A DNA stretch of 64,000 bases from Ruminococcaceae bacterium P7 (lineage in GTDB: Bacteria > Bacillota > Clostridia > Oscillospirales > Acutalibacteraceae): NCBI GenBank assembly GCA_900100595.1, contig FMUA01000010.1, positions 1-64,000 on the forward strand. The letters are read 5' to 3'. This document shows, piece after piece, positions 52,318-62,404 of this stretch (positions within the stretch are counted from its first letter, which is position 1; each line of letters begins with the position of its first letter). The notes under the pieces were generated by a model that was not told the origin of the DNA, ran no database searches, and saw only the letters and a list, made by a program, of their open reading frames with translations. The position numbers and the translations under genes were made by a program.

Positions 52318-53051
52318 TGGAAATACTGGTAGAAGTCAGACGACAGCACAGTCCTGCGGATGTGCCGTATTATCAGACAATTAAATATCAAGCGGCGTCC
52401 GACGAGGAAAATGTCGCGACGGTTCTGCGCAACCTGAATGCGACGCCCGAATTGCGCGATACCGAAAACAGAGAGGTGGGCGAAATACACTGGCAATGCA
52501 GCTGCCTGCAAAAAAAATGCGGCGCCTGCGCGATGCTGATCAACGGCTTGCCGCGCCTTGCCTGCGATACGAAGCTCAAAGACTTCCGAGAGAACCGCCT
52601 TCTCCGACTGGAGCCGCTCAAAAAATTTCCTATTGTCCGCGATTTGATGGTGGACAGAAGCATCATGATGAAGAACCTCCGCGACATTGCCAACTGGCTG
52701 GAACGCGAGGCAACGCTCACGGATAAGAATGAGGAGCTGGCATATGACGCGTCACGCTGTCTGCAATGCGGCTGTTGCCTTGAGGTTTGTCCCAATTTTG
52801 AGGTCGGAGGAAAATTCTACGGCGCTGCTGCCTTTGTACCCGCTTCCCGCATTCTGTCAGAGCTGCCGAAGGCGCGGAAATATCAGCTCATCAAGCGCTA
52901 CAAAAAGCGGGTATACAGCGGCTGCGGCAAGTCGCTCGCCTGCCACGATATCTGCCCGGTCGGGATTGACGTCGAAAACAAACTCGTCAACTCCAATGCC
53001 GTCGCGGTCTGGCGCAGATTTTTCAGCAATAAAAAAACAGAAAACCCCTGA
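52317..53051 (+). CDS. Fumarate reductase/succinate dehydrogenase iron-sulfur subunit
   Basis: The protein is 244 aa. The 2Fe-2S loop CSCLQKKCGACAMLINGL plus a later Cys in RLACD is near residue 60, a 4Fe-4S set is CLQCGCCLEVCPNF near residue 150, and the last set CGKSLACHDICPVG near residue 205. It passes electrons to the flavoprotein. Its stop codon lies inside the left arm of the following terminator. With no FrdC or FrdD gene adjacent, the AB pair may be soluble or use an unlinked electron donor. Confidence 0.92.
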   Translation: MEILVEVRRQHSPADVPYYQTIKYQAASDEENVATVLRNLNATPELRDTENREVGEIHWQCSCLQKKCGACAMLINGLPRLACDTKLKDFRENRLLRLEPLKKFPIVRDLMVDRSIMMKNLRDIANWLEREATLTDKNEELAYDASRCLQCGCCLEVCPNFEVGGKFYGAAAFVPASRILSELPKARKYQLIKRYKKRVYSGCGKSLACHDICPVGIDVENKLVNSNAVAVWRRFFSNKKTENP

Positions 53052-53068
53052 CTTATGTCAGGGGTTTT
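53041..53068. terminator. Bidirectional terminator between frdB and ptsI
   Basis: AAAACCCCTGAC and GTCAGGGGTTTT pair perfectly around TTAT. It serves the convergent Fe-S subunit and ptsI transcripts. Confidence 0.88.
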
Positions 53069-53086
53069 ATAAATGGTAATAACAAT

Positions 53087-54787
53087 TTATACAATCGTTT
53101 CAAGATACGCAGTGATTTCCGCCTCTGTGGTCATCGCCATGACCTTATCGGCAACGGCGTCCGCTTCAGCCTTTGTCCACTTCGCGATATTCTTTCTCAC
53201 CTTGAGAACCGATGGAGCGGAAACGCTGAATTCGGTCAGACCGAAAGAAATGAGCAGCGGAATCATCATTGGGTTAGCGGCTGCCTCACCGCACATGCCG
53301 ACAGAAATACCCTTTTCTCTGCCGCAGCGGATAATACGGCGAATCATTCTCAGCACGCTGGGCTGGAAGGGAGAGTAGAGGTACGCAACATCGCTGTTGC
53401 CTCTGTCCGCAGCCATCGTGTAGCCCGTGAGGTCGTTGGTGCCGATGCTGAAGAAGTCGGCTTCCTCAGCAAGCAAATCAGCGATTACGCCCGAAGCGGC
53501 TGTTTCCGTCATGACGCCGACCTGTATATTTTCATTAAAGGCGATATCGGACGCTCTGAGGTCGTTCTTCGCTTCTTCCACAAGCTCCTTGCCTGCGCGC
53601 AGCTCCTCGACAGCGGTAATCAACGGGAACATGATACGGATGTCACCGAACGCGCTGGCTCTGAGTATTGCTTTCAGCTGCGACTTGAAAAGGTCGCGGT
53701 TTTTGAGACAATAGCGGACAGCACGGAAGCCCATGAACGGATTTTCTTCCTTTGCAAGTCCGAGATAGGGGATATCCTTGTCGCCGCCGATGTCGAGCGT
53801 GCGGATAATCAACGGTTTTCCGTCCAGAATCAGAGACGCCTGCTTATAGGCTTCAAACTGCTCGTCCTCGGTGGGGAGCTGGTTCCTGTCCATGAACAGG
53901 AACTCTGTACGGAACAATCCGACGCCCTCACCGTCAGCCTCGACTGCTTTTGTCGCGTCCTTCGGAGTACCGATGTTACAGAACAGTTCATATTCCTCGC
54001 CGCTGGCTGAAACAGTCGCCTGACCTCTGAGGTTCTCCAGCTCGCGGCGCTCACGGATAAACGCTTCCCGCTTGTTGGCGTATTCCGCGATCTGTTCCTC
54101 GGAAGGAGCGGTAATCACATCGCCGCTCTTGCCGTCCACGATGACCTGCTCACCGCTGGAAAGCTGCGATACTGCGTTCGGTACGCTGAGCACCGCAGGG
54201 ATTTCAAGCGCTCTGGCAAGAATCGCCGAGTGAGATGTCTGTGAACCTGTTTCGGTGATGATACCGACGATGTTTTCCTTGTTGATGCCCGCCGTCATCG
54301 AGGGCGTCAGCTCCTTCGCGACAAGCACGGTGCCTGCGGGTGCGTCGCTGATTTTGACCTCCTGAACGCCGAGGAGAATCGAGAGAAGTCCGTCGCGGAT
54401 ATCCCTGACATCAGCTGCTCTCTGCATGGTCAGGTCGTCTCCTGTCGCGGAGAACATGTCAATAAACATCTTGCAAATCTGCTCAACGGAGGCTTCTGCG
54501 CACTGCTGCGCCTTGATCAGGTTTTCGATTTCGCCGCCCATGAACGGGTCGCGGATGATTGCGATGTGTCCGAGCAGGATCTCGGCTTCCTTTTCACCCG
54601 TTGATTTGCGGATATTATCCGCCTGTTCCATTGTATTGTCACAGAACTTGTCAACCGCGTTTCTGTAGCGTTCCAGCTCCGCGTCAATATCTGTAATCTG
54701 CTTTGGGGTGTAGTCAAGCGACTGTTCCGCAATGATCATCACTCTGCCGATACCGATACCGTCGGAAGCGCCTATACCTTTCAGCAA
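53087..54787 (-). CDS. ptsI: PTS phosphoenolpyruvate-protein phosphotransferase (Enzyme I)
   Basis: The protein is 566 aa. The start is a TTG (LLKGIGASDGIGIGRV) preceded by AGAGGTGATTACA; a longer frame with an ATG at 54853 would place an unusual 22-residue head on it and includes the intercistronic hairpin. The phospho-His is in TSHSAILARALEIPAV (near residue 185), and the PEP site includes LFRTEFLFMDR and CGEAAANP. It phosphorylates HPr encoded just upstream. It is the last gene of the fru-pts operon. Confidence 0.95.
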   Translation of the reverse strand: MLKGIGASDGIGIGRVMIIAEQSLDYTPKQITDIDAELERYRNAVDKFCDNTMEQADNIRKSTGEKEAEILLGHIAIIRDPFMGGEIENLIKAQQCAEASVEQICKMFIDMFSATGDDLTMQRAADVRDIRDGLLSILLGVQEVKISDAPAGTVLVAKELTPSMTAGINKENIVGIITETGSQTSHSAILARALEIPAVLSVPNAVSQLSSGEQVIVDGKSGDVITAPSEEQIAEYANKREAFIRERRELENLRGQATVSASGEEYELFCNIGTPKDATKAVEADGEGVGLFRTEFLFMDRNQLPTEDEQFEAYKQASLILDGKPLIIRTLDIGGDKDIPYLGLAKEENPFMGFRAVRYCLKNRDLFKSQLKAILRASAFGDIRIMFPLITAVEELRAGKELVEEAKNDLRASDIAFNENIQVGVMTETAASGVIADLLAEEADFFSIGTNDLTGYTMAADRGNSDVAYLYSPFQPSVLRMIRRIIRCGREKGISVGMCGEAAANPMMIPLLISFGLTEFSVSAPSVLKVRKNIAKWTKAEADAVADKVMAMTTEAEITAYLETIV

Positions 54788-54820
54788 TGTAATCACCTCT
54801 TTCAAATTATTCTGATACAC

Positions 54821-54845
54821 AATGACAGCCTGAGCGGCTGTCATT
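54821..54845 (-). promoter_or_regulatory. Hairpin between ptsH and ptsI
   Basis: AATGACAGCC and GGCTGTCATT form a perfect 10-bp stem around a 5-base loop. No T run follows in the transcribed direction, so it is more likely an mRNA stability or processing element than a terminator. Confidence 0.55.
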
Positions 54846-54867
54846 GTTTTCATTATTCTGCTTTATC

Positions 54868-55134
54868 TTATTTCTCGCCCAGTCCGCTTTCGATCATCTG
54901 AACGCCCTCAGCCAGAGCCGCGTTCTCGTCGGGTCCGTCGCAAATCAGCTCAATCTCGCTGCCGCACTTGATGCAGGCTGCGATGATGTTGAGCAGACTC
55001 TTCGCGTTGTAGTTGTTGCCGTTAAAGTTGATCGTGACATTGCAGGCGTATTTTCCCATAGCGGTCGCGAATACGGAAGCGGGACGCATGTGGAAGCCCT
55101 GTGAGTTGATGAGTGTTACTTTCTTGGATACCAT
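54868..55134 (-). CDS. ptsH: HPr phosphocarrier protein
   Basis: The protein is 88 aa. The phospho-acceptor His is in SQGFHMRPASVFATA (usual form GLHARPA), near residue 15. The Ser-46 region reads NAKSLLNIIAACI, which keeps a Ser for regulation by HPr kinase. It accepts phosphate from Enzyme I and gives it to FruA. Confidence 0.93.
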   Translation of the reverse strand: MVSKKVTLINSQGFHMRPASVFATAMGKYACNVTINFNGNNYNAKSLLNIIAACIKCGSEIELICDGPDENAALAEGVQMIESGLGEK

Positions 55135-55209
55135 AGTGAAAAACTCCTTTCAAATTATGCTTGGTCGGGAGAGGCGGATGCCTCTCCCTGATAATATATT
55201 ACGGAAAAA

Positions 55210-57147
55210 TTATTTCTTGATTGGTCTCTTGAGGATCGCGAGCATCAGCATGCCGAGAACGGAGCCGATGATCAGCGCGAGGAAGTAGAGCAGCGGGTTG
55301 CCAATAGTGGGAAGTACGAAGATACCGCCGTGAGGAGCCATCAGGGTACAGCCAAACAGCGCGGAGAGAGCGCCTGCAGCAGCGGAACCGACGATGCAGC
55401 TCGGGATAACCTGCAGGGGATGACCTGCGGCATAGGGGATAGCGCCTTCTGTGATGAAGGAAAGACCCATAATGAAGTTGACGGGACCGTTCTTTCTCTC
55501 TTCATCCGTCCATCTGCTTCTGAAGATGGTGGTAGAGAGAGCAATGGCAATCGGGGGTACCATACCGCCGATCATAACGGCAGCCATGATCATATAGGTA
55601 GCGGTATTGGGGGAGTTCGCCAGCAGACCTGCAGCGGTAACGTATGCAGCCTTGTTGAACGGACCGCCCATGTCGATCGCCATCATGCCCGCGAGCAGCG
55701 CGCAGAGAGGAACGATCAGAGCAGGATTCTTCGCCATTTCGGTGACGCCGTTGGTCATGCCGGTGTTGATAAGACCCATGATCGGGTTGACCGCGCACAT
55801 CATCAGACCGACGATGCCGAGACCGGCGAGCGGATAAATCAATACGGGCTTGATGCCTTCAAGGGCACGCGGAAGATGATCGCAGAGCTTTTCGAGCATC
55901 TTCATCAGCCAGCCTGCAACGAAGCCTGCGAGAAGAGCGCCGAGGAAACCGGATACGGAGGTGCTGTCTCCGCCGGGAGCGGCAAAGGTGGAGCCGACTG
56001 CAGCCAGCGAACCGCCGACAAAACCAACCAATAAGCCGGGACGGTCAGCAATTGACATTGCGATGAAGCCCGCGAGAATCGGGAGCATGAAGCCAAAGGC
56101 GACGCCGCCGATGGATTTGAACCATGCCGCCACGGGAGTAGCGGAACCGAAGTTTCCGTCCTGCGGAGCGCCCATTGCGGCGTCGATCAGGAACGCGATA
56201 GCGATAAAGATACCGCCTGCAACAACGAACGGAAGCATATGCGATACGCCGTTCATCAGGTGCTTATAGAGCTTTCTGCCGAAGCTCTCGTTGTCGGCGG
56301 GACCGGAGGAAGCGCTTGCCGCCTTGTCGGAATGGAAAACGGGCGCTTCGCCGTTGATGATCTTGTTGATCAGCTCCTCGGGCTTGTGGATACCGTCCGC
56401 AACCTTTGTCGAGTAAACGGGCTTGCCGTTGAAGCGCGCGGTCTCGACGCTCTTGTCAGCGGCAATGATAATGCCGTCGCAGTTCGCGATCTCCTCAGCG
56501 GTCAGGACGTTCTTCGCACCGCCGGAGCCGTTTGTTTCGACCTTGATCGGAACACCCATGCTTTCGCCTGCCTTGGCAAGAGCCTCAGCCGCCATGTAGG
56601 TATGGGCGATACCTGTCGGGCACGCGGTGACTGCAAGTACCCTGTAGCCTGTCTTTGCTTCCGCGGCGGGCGCCTTTGCCTCGTCGGGGAACTGCTTGGT
56701 TTCCTGATCGTCGATGATTTTCAGGAATTCCTCGGGCGTTTTTGCCGCCTTCAGCTTCGCGGTGAAGTCCTCGTGCATGAGCATCTGCATCAGTCTTGCG
56801 AGTACCTCGAGGTGAACGTCACCGTCGGTGGTTGCCGCAATCATGAAGATCAGCTTGCAGGGCTGTCCGTCGGGAGCCTCATAGTCCACACCGTTCGGGA
56901 CGGTGATGGCGGTGAGAGCGGGAGCCTTGACAGCTTCGCTCTTGGCGTGGGGGATAGCGACCTCCATGCCGATAGCGGTCGTTCCCATGCCTTCACGGGC
57001 AAGGATGCCTTCCTTGTAAGCCGCAACGTCGTTGAGGTTGCCGCATTTTGCGTGCAGATCAACCAGCAAGTCGATCGCTTCGCGCTTACTTTGCGGGGAA
57101 GCGCCTAGTGATATGCCTTGTTTTTTGAGCAAATCGGTGATACGCAT
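55210..57147 (-). CDS. fruA: PTS fructose transporter IIABC
   Basis: The protein is 645 aa with domains in A-B-C order. EIIA (residues 1-145) has its His in EVAIPHAKSEAV. EIIB (about 165-265) has its Cys in VTACPTGIAHTYMAAEAL. EIIC (about 295-640) has many helices with GGIFIAIAFLIDAAMG and GMMAIDMGGPFNKAAYVTAA. It imports and phosphorylates fructose to fructose-1-phosphate, which FruK then handles. The start is ATG with AAGGAGG upstream. Confidence 0.95.
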   Translation of the reverse strand: MRITDLLKKQGISLGASPQSKREAIDLLVDLHAKCGNLNDVAAYKEGILAREGMGTTAIGMEVAIPHAKSEAVKAPALTAITVPNGVDYEAPDGQPCKLIFMIAATTDGDVHLEVLARLMQMLMHEDFTAKLKAAKTPEEFLKIIDDQETKQFPDEAKAPAAEAKTGYRVLAVTACPTGIAHTYMAAEALAKAGESMGVPIKVETNGSGGAKNVLTAEEIANCDGIIIAADKSVETARFNGKPVYSTKVADGIHKPEELINKIINGEAPVFHSDKAASASSGPADNESFGRKLYKHLMNGVSHMLPFVVAGGIFIAIAFLIDAAMGAPQDGNFGSATPVAAWFKSIGGVAFGFMLPILAGFIAMSIADRPGLLVGFVGGSLAAVGSTFAAPGGDSTSVSGFLGALLAGFVAGWLMKMLEKLCDHLPRALEGIKPVLIYPLAGLGIVGLMMCAVNPIMGLINTGMTNGVTEMAKNPALIVPLCALLAGMMAIDMGGPFNKAAYVTAAGLLANSPNTATYMIMAAVMIGGMVPPIAIALSTTIFRSRWTDEERKNGPVNFIMGLSFITEGAIPYAAGHPLQVIPSCIVGSAAAGALSALFGCTLMAPHGGIFVLPTIGNPLLYFLALIIGSVLGMLMLAILKRPIKK

Positions 57148-57160
57148 AATATGCCTCCTT

Positions 57161-58072
57161 TTATTGTGAATTGAATTTCTCCAATAGCTCGTCTATTTTT
57201 TCTCTGGTAGCCAATCCGCTGAGGAACGCTGTCGCGTTGCCGCAAACGCTGCCGAGAGTCAGCGCATACGCGTAGTCCTTCTTCTGTTCGTAGCCGGCGA
57301 TGAAGCCCGCGACCATTGAGTCGCCGGAGCCGACCGTATTGATGACCTTCTCCTTGAGGACGCCCGCTTTATGCTTCTCGCCGAACTCGTCGATCAGCAT
57401 CGCACCCTCGCCGCCGAGGGAGATCAGCACGTTCTGAGCACCCATCTTCTGCAGCTCCTTGGCGTACTTTTCGATATCGTCCTCGGTCTTGACCTCGACG
57501 TCAAAGATCTCCGAAAGCTCCTGACGGTTGGGCTTGATGAGGAAGGGCTTGTATTTCAGGGAGTTGACAAGCAGCTTTTTTGTGGCGTCAACGACGATCC
57601 TCACCTTTTTGTGCTTGATGCGCTCCATCATGTTTTCATAGATATTGTCGGGCATCGTGTTCGGGATGCTGCCCGCGAGCACCAGCGTGTCGCCCGAGGC
57701 GATCCTGTCGATCTTCTGCAGCAGTCTCTCCAGCTCTCTCTCGTCGATGTGGGGACCCTGACAGTTGATCTCGGTTTCTTCACCGGCCTTGATTTTCACG
57801 TTGATACGCGAAATGCCGTGCCTGAGCTTGATGAAGTCGGTGATGATTCTGTCGTGGCGGATGCCCTTCTCGATGGCGTCGCCCGTGAAGCCCGCGACGA
57901 AGCCATAGGCGGTGCTGTCCATATCCAGCTCCGCAAGCACGCAGGACACGTTGATGCCCTTGCCGCCGTAGTAGTACTCCTCGCTTGTTGTGCGGTTGGT
58001 GATACCCGTTACCAGCTTGTCGAGTCTGACAATGTAGTCGATCGACGGGTTCAGCGTTACGGTGTAAATCAC
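57161..58072 (-). CDS. fruK: 1-phosphofructokinase
   Basis: The protein is 303 aa, PfkB family. MIYTVTLNPSIDYIVRLD is the usual first strand, YYGGKGINVSCVL the substrate loop, and VGSGDSMVAGFIAGYE the catalytic Asp signature. It makes fructose-1,6-bisphosphate. The start overlaps the regulator gene by four bases. Confidence 0.94.
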   Translation of the reverse strand: MIYTVTLNPSIDYIVRLDKLVTGITNRTTSEEYYYGGKGINVSCVLAELDMDSTAYGFVAGFTGDAIEKGIRHDRIITDFIKLRHGISRINVKIKAGEETEINCQGPHIDERELERLLQKIDRIASGDTLVLAGSIPNTMPDNIYENMMERIKHKKVRIVVDATKKLLVNSLKYKPFLIKPNRQELSEIFDVEVKTEDDIEKYAKELQKMGAQNVLISLGGEGAMLIDEFGEKHKAGVLKEKVINTVGSGDSMVAGFIAGYEQKKDYAYALTLGSVCGNATAFLSGLATREKIDELLEKFNSQ

Positions 58073-58818
58073 TTCATTACCTCCTTTATTACGGTAGTGT
58101 TTGAAAATCTATTGTCGGGCATTTTGTCCGTGAGGATGCAGCACTTGCGAAGCGGTGCGAAGGTCACGGAAAAAACACGCCTGAATTTGGTGTGATCAGC
58201 GAGAACAAACGCCATATAAGCGCCCTTGACGGCGGCTTCCTTGATTCTCGCTTCGTCGAGATCCGGAGTGGTAAAGCCCGCGTTGACGTCGATGCCGTTG
58301 GTCCCCATGAACGCCTTGGAAAAGTTGAGCGATTTCAGATTGGCTATGCCGACCGTGCCGACAACCGCTTCTGTCAGCGGCTTGATTTTGCCTCCGACAA
58401 TGTAAGCGTTAAACCCTTTCTGAATCAGCTTTCTCGCATGGGAGATACCGTTCGTCACAAAGGTCGCCTTGCTGTCCGTGATGAAGTCAATCATCCGCGA
58501 GGTGGTGGTTCCCGAGTCGATATAGACAAAGTCGGTGTCGTTGATCAGCGTAGCAGCGTACTTGCCGATTTCGGTTTTTTCCTCATACATCAGATGCTCG
58601 CGGTCACTGACGTTGTCCTCGAGCATTCCGACCGACTGTGTGACCGATGTCGCACCGCCGAAAACCTTGCGGATTTTCCCGATTTCATCCAACGCGTTGA
58701 GGTCCCTGCGGATTGTGGATTCCGAAGTGCTCAGCATTTGCGCAAGCTCCGCAACAGTAACGGCGTTCCTGTCATTGACGATACTTAAAATTGCTTGATA
58801 TCGTTCCTGAGTGAGCAT
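58069..58818 (-). CDS. DeoR-family regulator of the fructose operon
   Basis: The protein is 249 aa. The start MLTQERYQAIL has GAGGTGATTGAA upstream. The helix-turn-helix is VTVAELAQMLSTSESTIRRDL (split here as two short blocks), and the ligand domain has YIDSGTTTSRMIDF and DEARIKEAAVKGAYMAFVLAD. FruR of this type senses fructose-1-phosphate and represses the fru genes in its absence. Being the first gene of the operon it regulates itself too. Confidence 0.92.
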   Translation of the reverse strand: MLTQERYQAILSIVNDRNAVTVAELAQMLSTSESTIRRDLNALDEIGKIRKVFGGATSVTQSVGMLEDNVSDREHLMYEEKTEIGKYAATLINDTDFVYIDSGTTTSRMIDFITDSKATFVTNGISHARKLIQKGFNAYIVGGKIKPLTEAVVGTVGIANLKSLNFSKAFMGTNGIDVNAGFTTPDLDEARIKEAAVKGAYMAFVLADHTKFRRVFSVTFAPLRKCCILTDKMPDNRFSNTTVIKEVMK

Positions 58819-58838
58819 TTCAATCACCTCATATACCC

Positions 58839-58866
58839 ATTATAGCACACAAATAGCCAAAGTCAA
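58839..58866 (-). promoter_or_regulatory. Promoter of the fruR-fruK-fruA-ptsHI operon
   Basis: On the minus strand TTGACT and TATAAT are 16 bases apart, 21 bases upstream of fruR. No clear catabolite-response element was found. Confidence 0.7.
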
Positions 58867-58931
58867 GCAAAAGTATTCAATATTAATCAAAAAATTTTGT
58901 AAATGTTTCTTATTATTATTTATTTTGCGAA

Positions 58932-58960
58932 TTTACAAAATTGGCGATTTTTATTATAAT
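58932..58960 (+). promoter_or_regulatory. Promoter of the YbeY-like gene
   Basis: TTTACA and TATAAT are 17 bases apart. The leader to the start is about 115 nt. Confidence 0.5.
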
Positions 58961-59082
58961 ATAATTACAATCAATACTGTGTATTGGGCTCTGAGGCGCA
59001 TTTGTCTATCATATGATTGTGAAATATTGTGATTTACCAATACGTTCTTGGGGCTGTTCGGAAAGGAAGGGGGATTCCGATT

Positions 59083-59535
59083 ATGACAGAGAAAATCAAG
59101 GTTGTCATCACAGATGAGCAGAAAACATTAAAGGTGCCGAAAGGTCTGAGAATGCTGGTGCGCCGCAGCTGTCTCGCGGCTCTGAGTTTCGCAGGCTTTC
59201 GCGGCTCCACAGAAATCCATGTGTACTTTACCGATAACGACGGAATCAGGGAGCTGAACCGGGAGCTCTTCGGAAGCAGCGACGTCGAGGAACTCCTTTT
59301 CCGCAAATCGGATCTCGACGGTGTGCTCGGGGAGATTTATCTCTCGCTCGAAGCAGCAGAGCAGCTTGCGTCCCGCCATTTCCGTTCGTTCCAGCGTGAG
59401 GTTGTATACCTCACCGTACACGGTATGCTCGGTATCATGGACTTCACCGACCCGGAGGAGGCAGAGGAACAGGAACAGGCGATCATGTATGAGCTTGGCT
59501 TCCCGCTGTCCACAGCATATTCTCTTGCACAGTAA
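59083..59535 (+). CDS. YbeY-like protein with a degenerate zinc site
   Basis: The protein is 150 aa. The start MTEKIKVVIT follows GGAAGGGGG. The fold matches the YbeY endoribonuclease (EIHVYFTDNDGIRELNRELF; LGEIYLSLEAAEQLA). The hallmark zinc loop H-G-x-L-H-L-x-G-x-D-H reads VHGMLGIMDFTD. The first His is kept, the second is Gly, and the third position is Asp. YbeY normally processes 16S rRNA and aids ribosome quality control. This copy has probably lost or altered zinc binding. No other ybeY gene is visible here, nor its usual neighbours phoH or era. Confidence 0.78.
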   Translation: MTEKIKVVITDEQKTLKVPKGLRMLVRRSCLAALSFAGFRGSTEIHVYFTDNDGIRELNRELFGSSDVEELLFRKSDLDGVLGEIYLSLEAAEQLASRHFRSFQREVVYLTVHGMLGIMDFTDPEEAEEQEQAIMYELGFPLSTAYSLAQ

Positions 59536-59541
59536 AAAAAC

Positions 59542-59567
59542 AGCGCCCTTCCAAACGGAGGGGCGCT
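59542..59567 (+). terminator. Terminator after the YbeY-like gene
   Basis: AGCGCCCTTCC and GGAGGGGCGCT pair (G-T at one place) around AAAC. A run of seven A before it gives a T run for the opposite strand, so it may serve both directions. Confidence 0.8.
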
Positions 59568-59587
59568 TTGCTGCGTGAATAATATTT

Positions 59588-60505
59588 TTACGGGAGAAGG
59601 TGACCTGCCGAACAATAGAGACGGTACCATTCGTCGCGCGTGAGCGTGATGTCGGTAGCTGTCGCGATTTCCTTGATGCGGTCAAAATTCATGGTACCCG
59701 CGATGGTCTGGATATTGCAGGGGTGGCGGAGAATCCACGCTGCGGCTATCGCGGTTTTTGTCGTGCCATATTTGGCGCTGATTTCACCGAGCGCCCAGTT
59801 GAGGTCGGGATAGGTCTCATTGCTGTCGACAAAGGAGCCGTTTTTTCCCCTGAACGGCGCCCATGCCTGCACGGTGATATTGTTGAGGCGGCAATAATCA
59901 AGCAAGTCGCCGTTGCGGTCAGCGCCGCCCTCGGTGATCATATTCGCCTCGATGCCCGTGGAAATCAGACTGGAATAGGGAATACTGAAACGCATCTGAT
60001 TGGCGTGGATTTTCTGCTTGACACAGGTTTTGAGCAGTTCAATCTGTGAAGGGCGGTGATTGGATACACCGAAATAGCGCACTTTGCCTTTTTCTTCCAA
60101 CTCGTCAAACGCCTTTGCGACCTCCTCGGGTTCGCATAGCGCGTCGGGACGGTGCAGCAGTAATATGTCGAGATACTCGGTTCCCAGCCGTTTGAGGATC
60201 CCGTCCACCGAGCTGATAATGTGCTCATAGGAGAAATCATAGCGCATACCGCGAACGATACCGCATTTGGATTGAATAATCATCTTTTTGCGCGGAATTT
60301 TGGCTTCCTTGACCGCCTCACCGAACAGCGATTCACATTCGCCGTCCGCATACACGTCCGCGTGATCGAAAAAGTTGATACCCAGCTCCAAGCAGTGCTG
60401 AATATAATAGGGGATAGCGCTTTTTTCCATTTTCATCAATCTCATGCAGCCCAAGCCGATAACGGGCACCTCGAGATTGCTTCCGCCGAATTTTACGGTT
60501 TTCAT
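59588..60505 (-). CDS. Aldo/keto reductase
   Basis: The protein is 305 aa. The start has AAAGGAG eleven bases ahead. The catalytic Tyr is in FFDHADVYADGECESLFG and the His in DILLLHRPDALCEP; the NAD(P) region SNHRPSQIELL and the TKTAIAAAWILRHP helix follow. It is close to the YdhF-type oxidoreductases. The substrate is unknown. It lies just behind the remnant of a rhodanese gene and may now use that gene's promoter. Confidence 0.92.
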   Translation of the reverse strand: MKTVKFGGSNLEVPVIGLGCMRLMKMEKSAIPYYIQHCLELGINFFDHADVYADGECESLFGEAVKEAKIPRKKMIIQSKCGIVRGMRYDFSYEHIISSVDGILKRLGTEYLDILLLHRPDALCEPEEVAKAFDELEEKGKVRYFGVSNHRPSQIELLKTCVKQKIHANQMRFSIPYSSLISTGIEANMITEGGADRNGDLLDYCRLNNITVQAWAPFRGKNGSFVDSNETYPDLNWALGEISAKYGTTKTAIAAAWILRHPCNIQTIAGTMNFDRIKEIATATDITLTRDEWYRLYCSAGHLLP

Positions 60506-60528
60506 TCTTGCTGTCTCCTTTTCATGAA

Positions 60529-60726
60529 TTAATCGTTAACAACTCCGCCTGTCCATATGATGATTCCGCCGAACTCCGCTGCGTTGGTATAGCCGAGGTC
60601 ACTGAGCTTACATGCCGTCCGCTGCGGCAGTAAACAAAAATCAGCTAATTCCGGTCTGACAGCGCGGGGATTTCATTATCGGAGATCGTTTCATGGGGAA
60701 TACATACCGCGAACAGGCTCAGCAGC
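60529..60726 (-). pseudogene. Decayed rhodanese-like gene
   Basis: The minus strand encodes a recognisable rhodanese tail in pieces: IPHETISDNEIPALSDRN, a TAG stop where Gln is expected, LIFVYCRSGR with the active-site Cys loop, then a frame change and shortening, and SDLGYTNAAEFGGIIIWTGG to a TAA. The N-terminal half of a normal domain is not seen. The stop, the frameshift and the missing start make it nonfunctional. Confidence 0.8.
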
Positions 60727-60766
60727 AGCTTTTACATGAAAAATCTCCGTATTTCTATCTATTTTT

Positions 60767-60795
60767 ATTATATATTGCGGGAATGAACAAGTCAA
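60767..60795 (-). promoter_or_regulatory. Promoter upstream of the rhodanese remnant and aldo/keto reductase
   Basis: On the minus strand TTGACT and TATAAT are 17 bases apart. It lies just before the remnant and has not decayed, so it probably drives the reductase gene. Confidence 0.65.
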
Positions 60796-60839
60796 TCACC
60801 TCTTTGGCAATTTTTCAAAAAATTCCGATTCCGGCATAA

Positions 60840-62393
<1,554 letters not shown>

Positions 62394-62404
62394 GGAGGAA
62401 AAAA

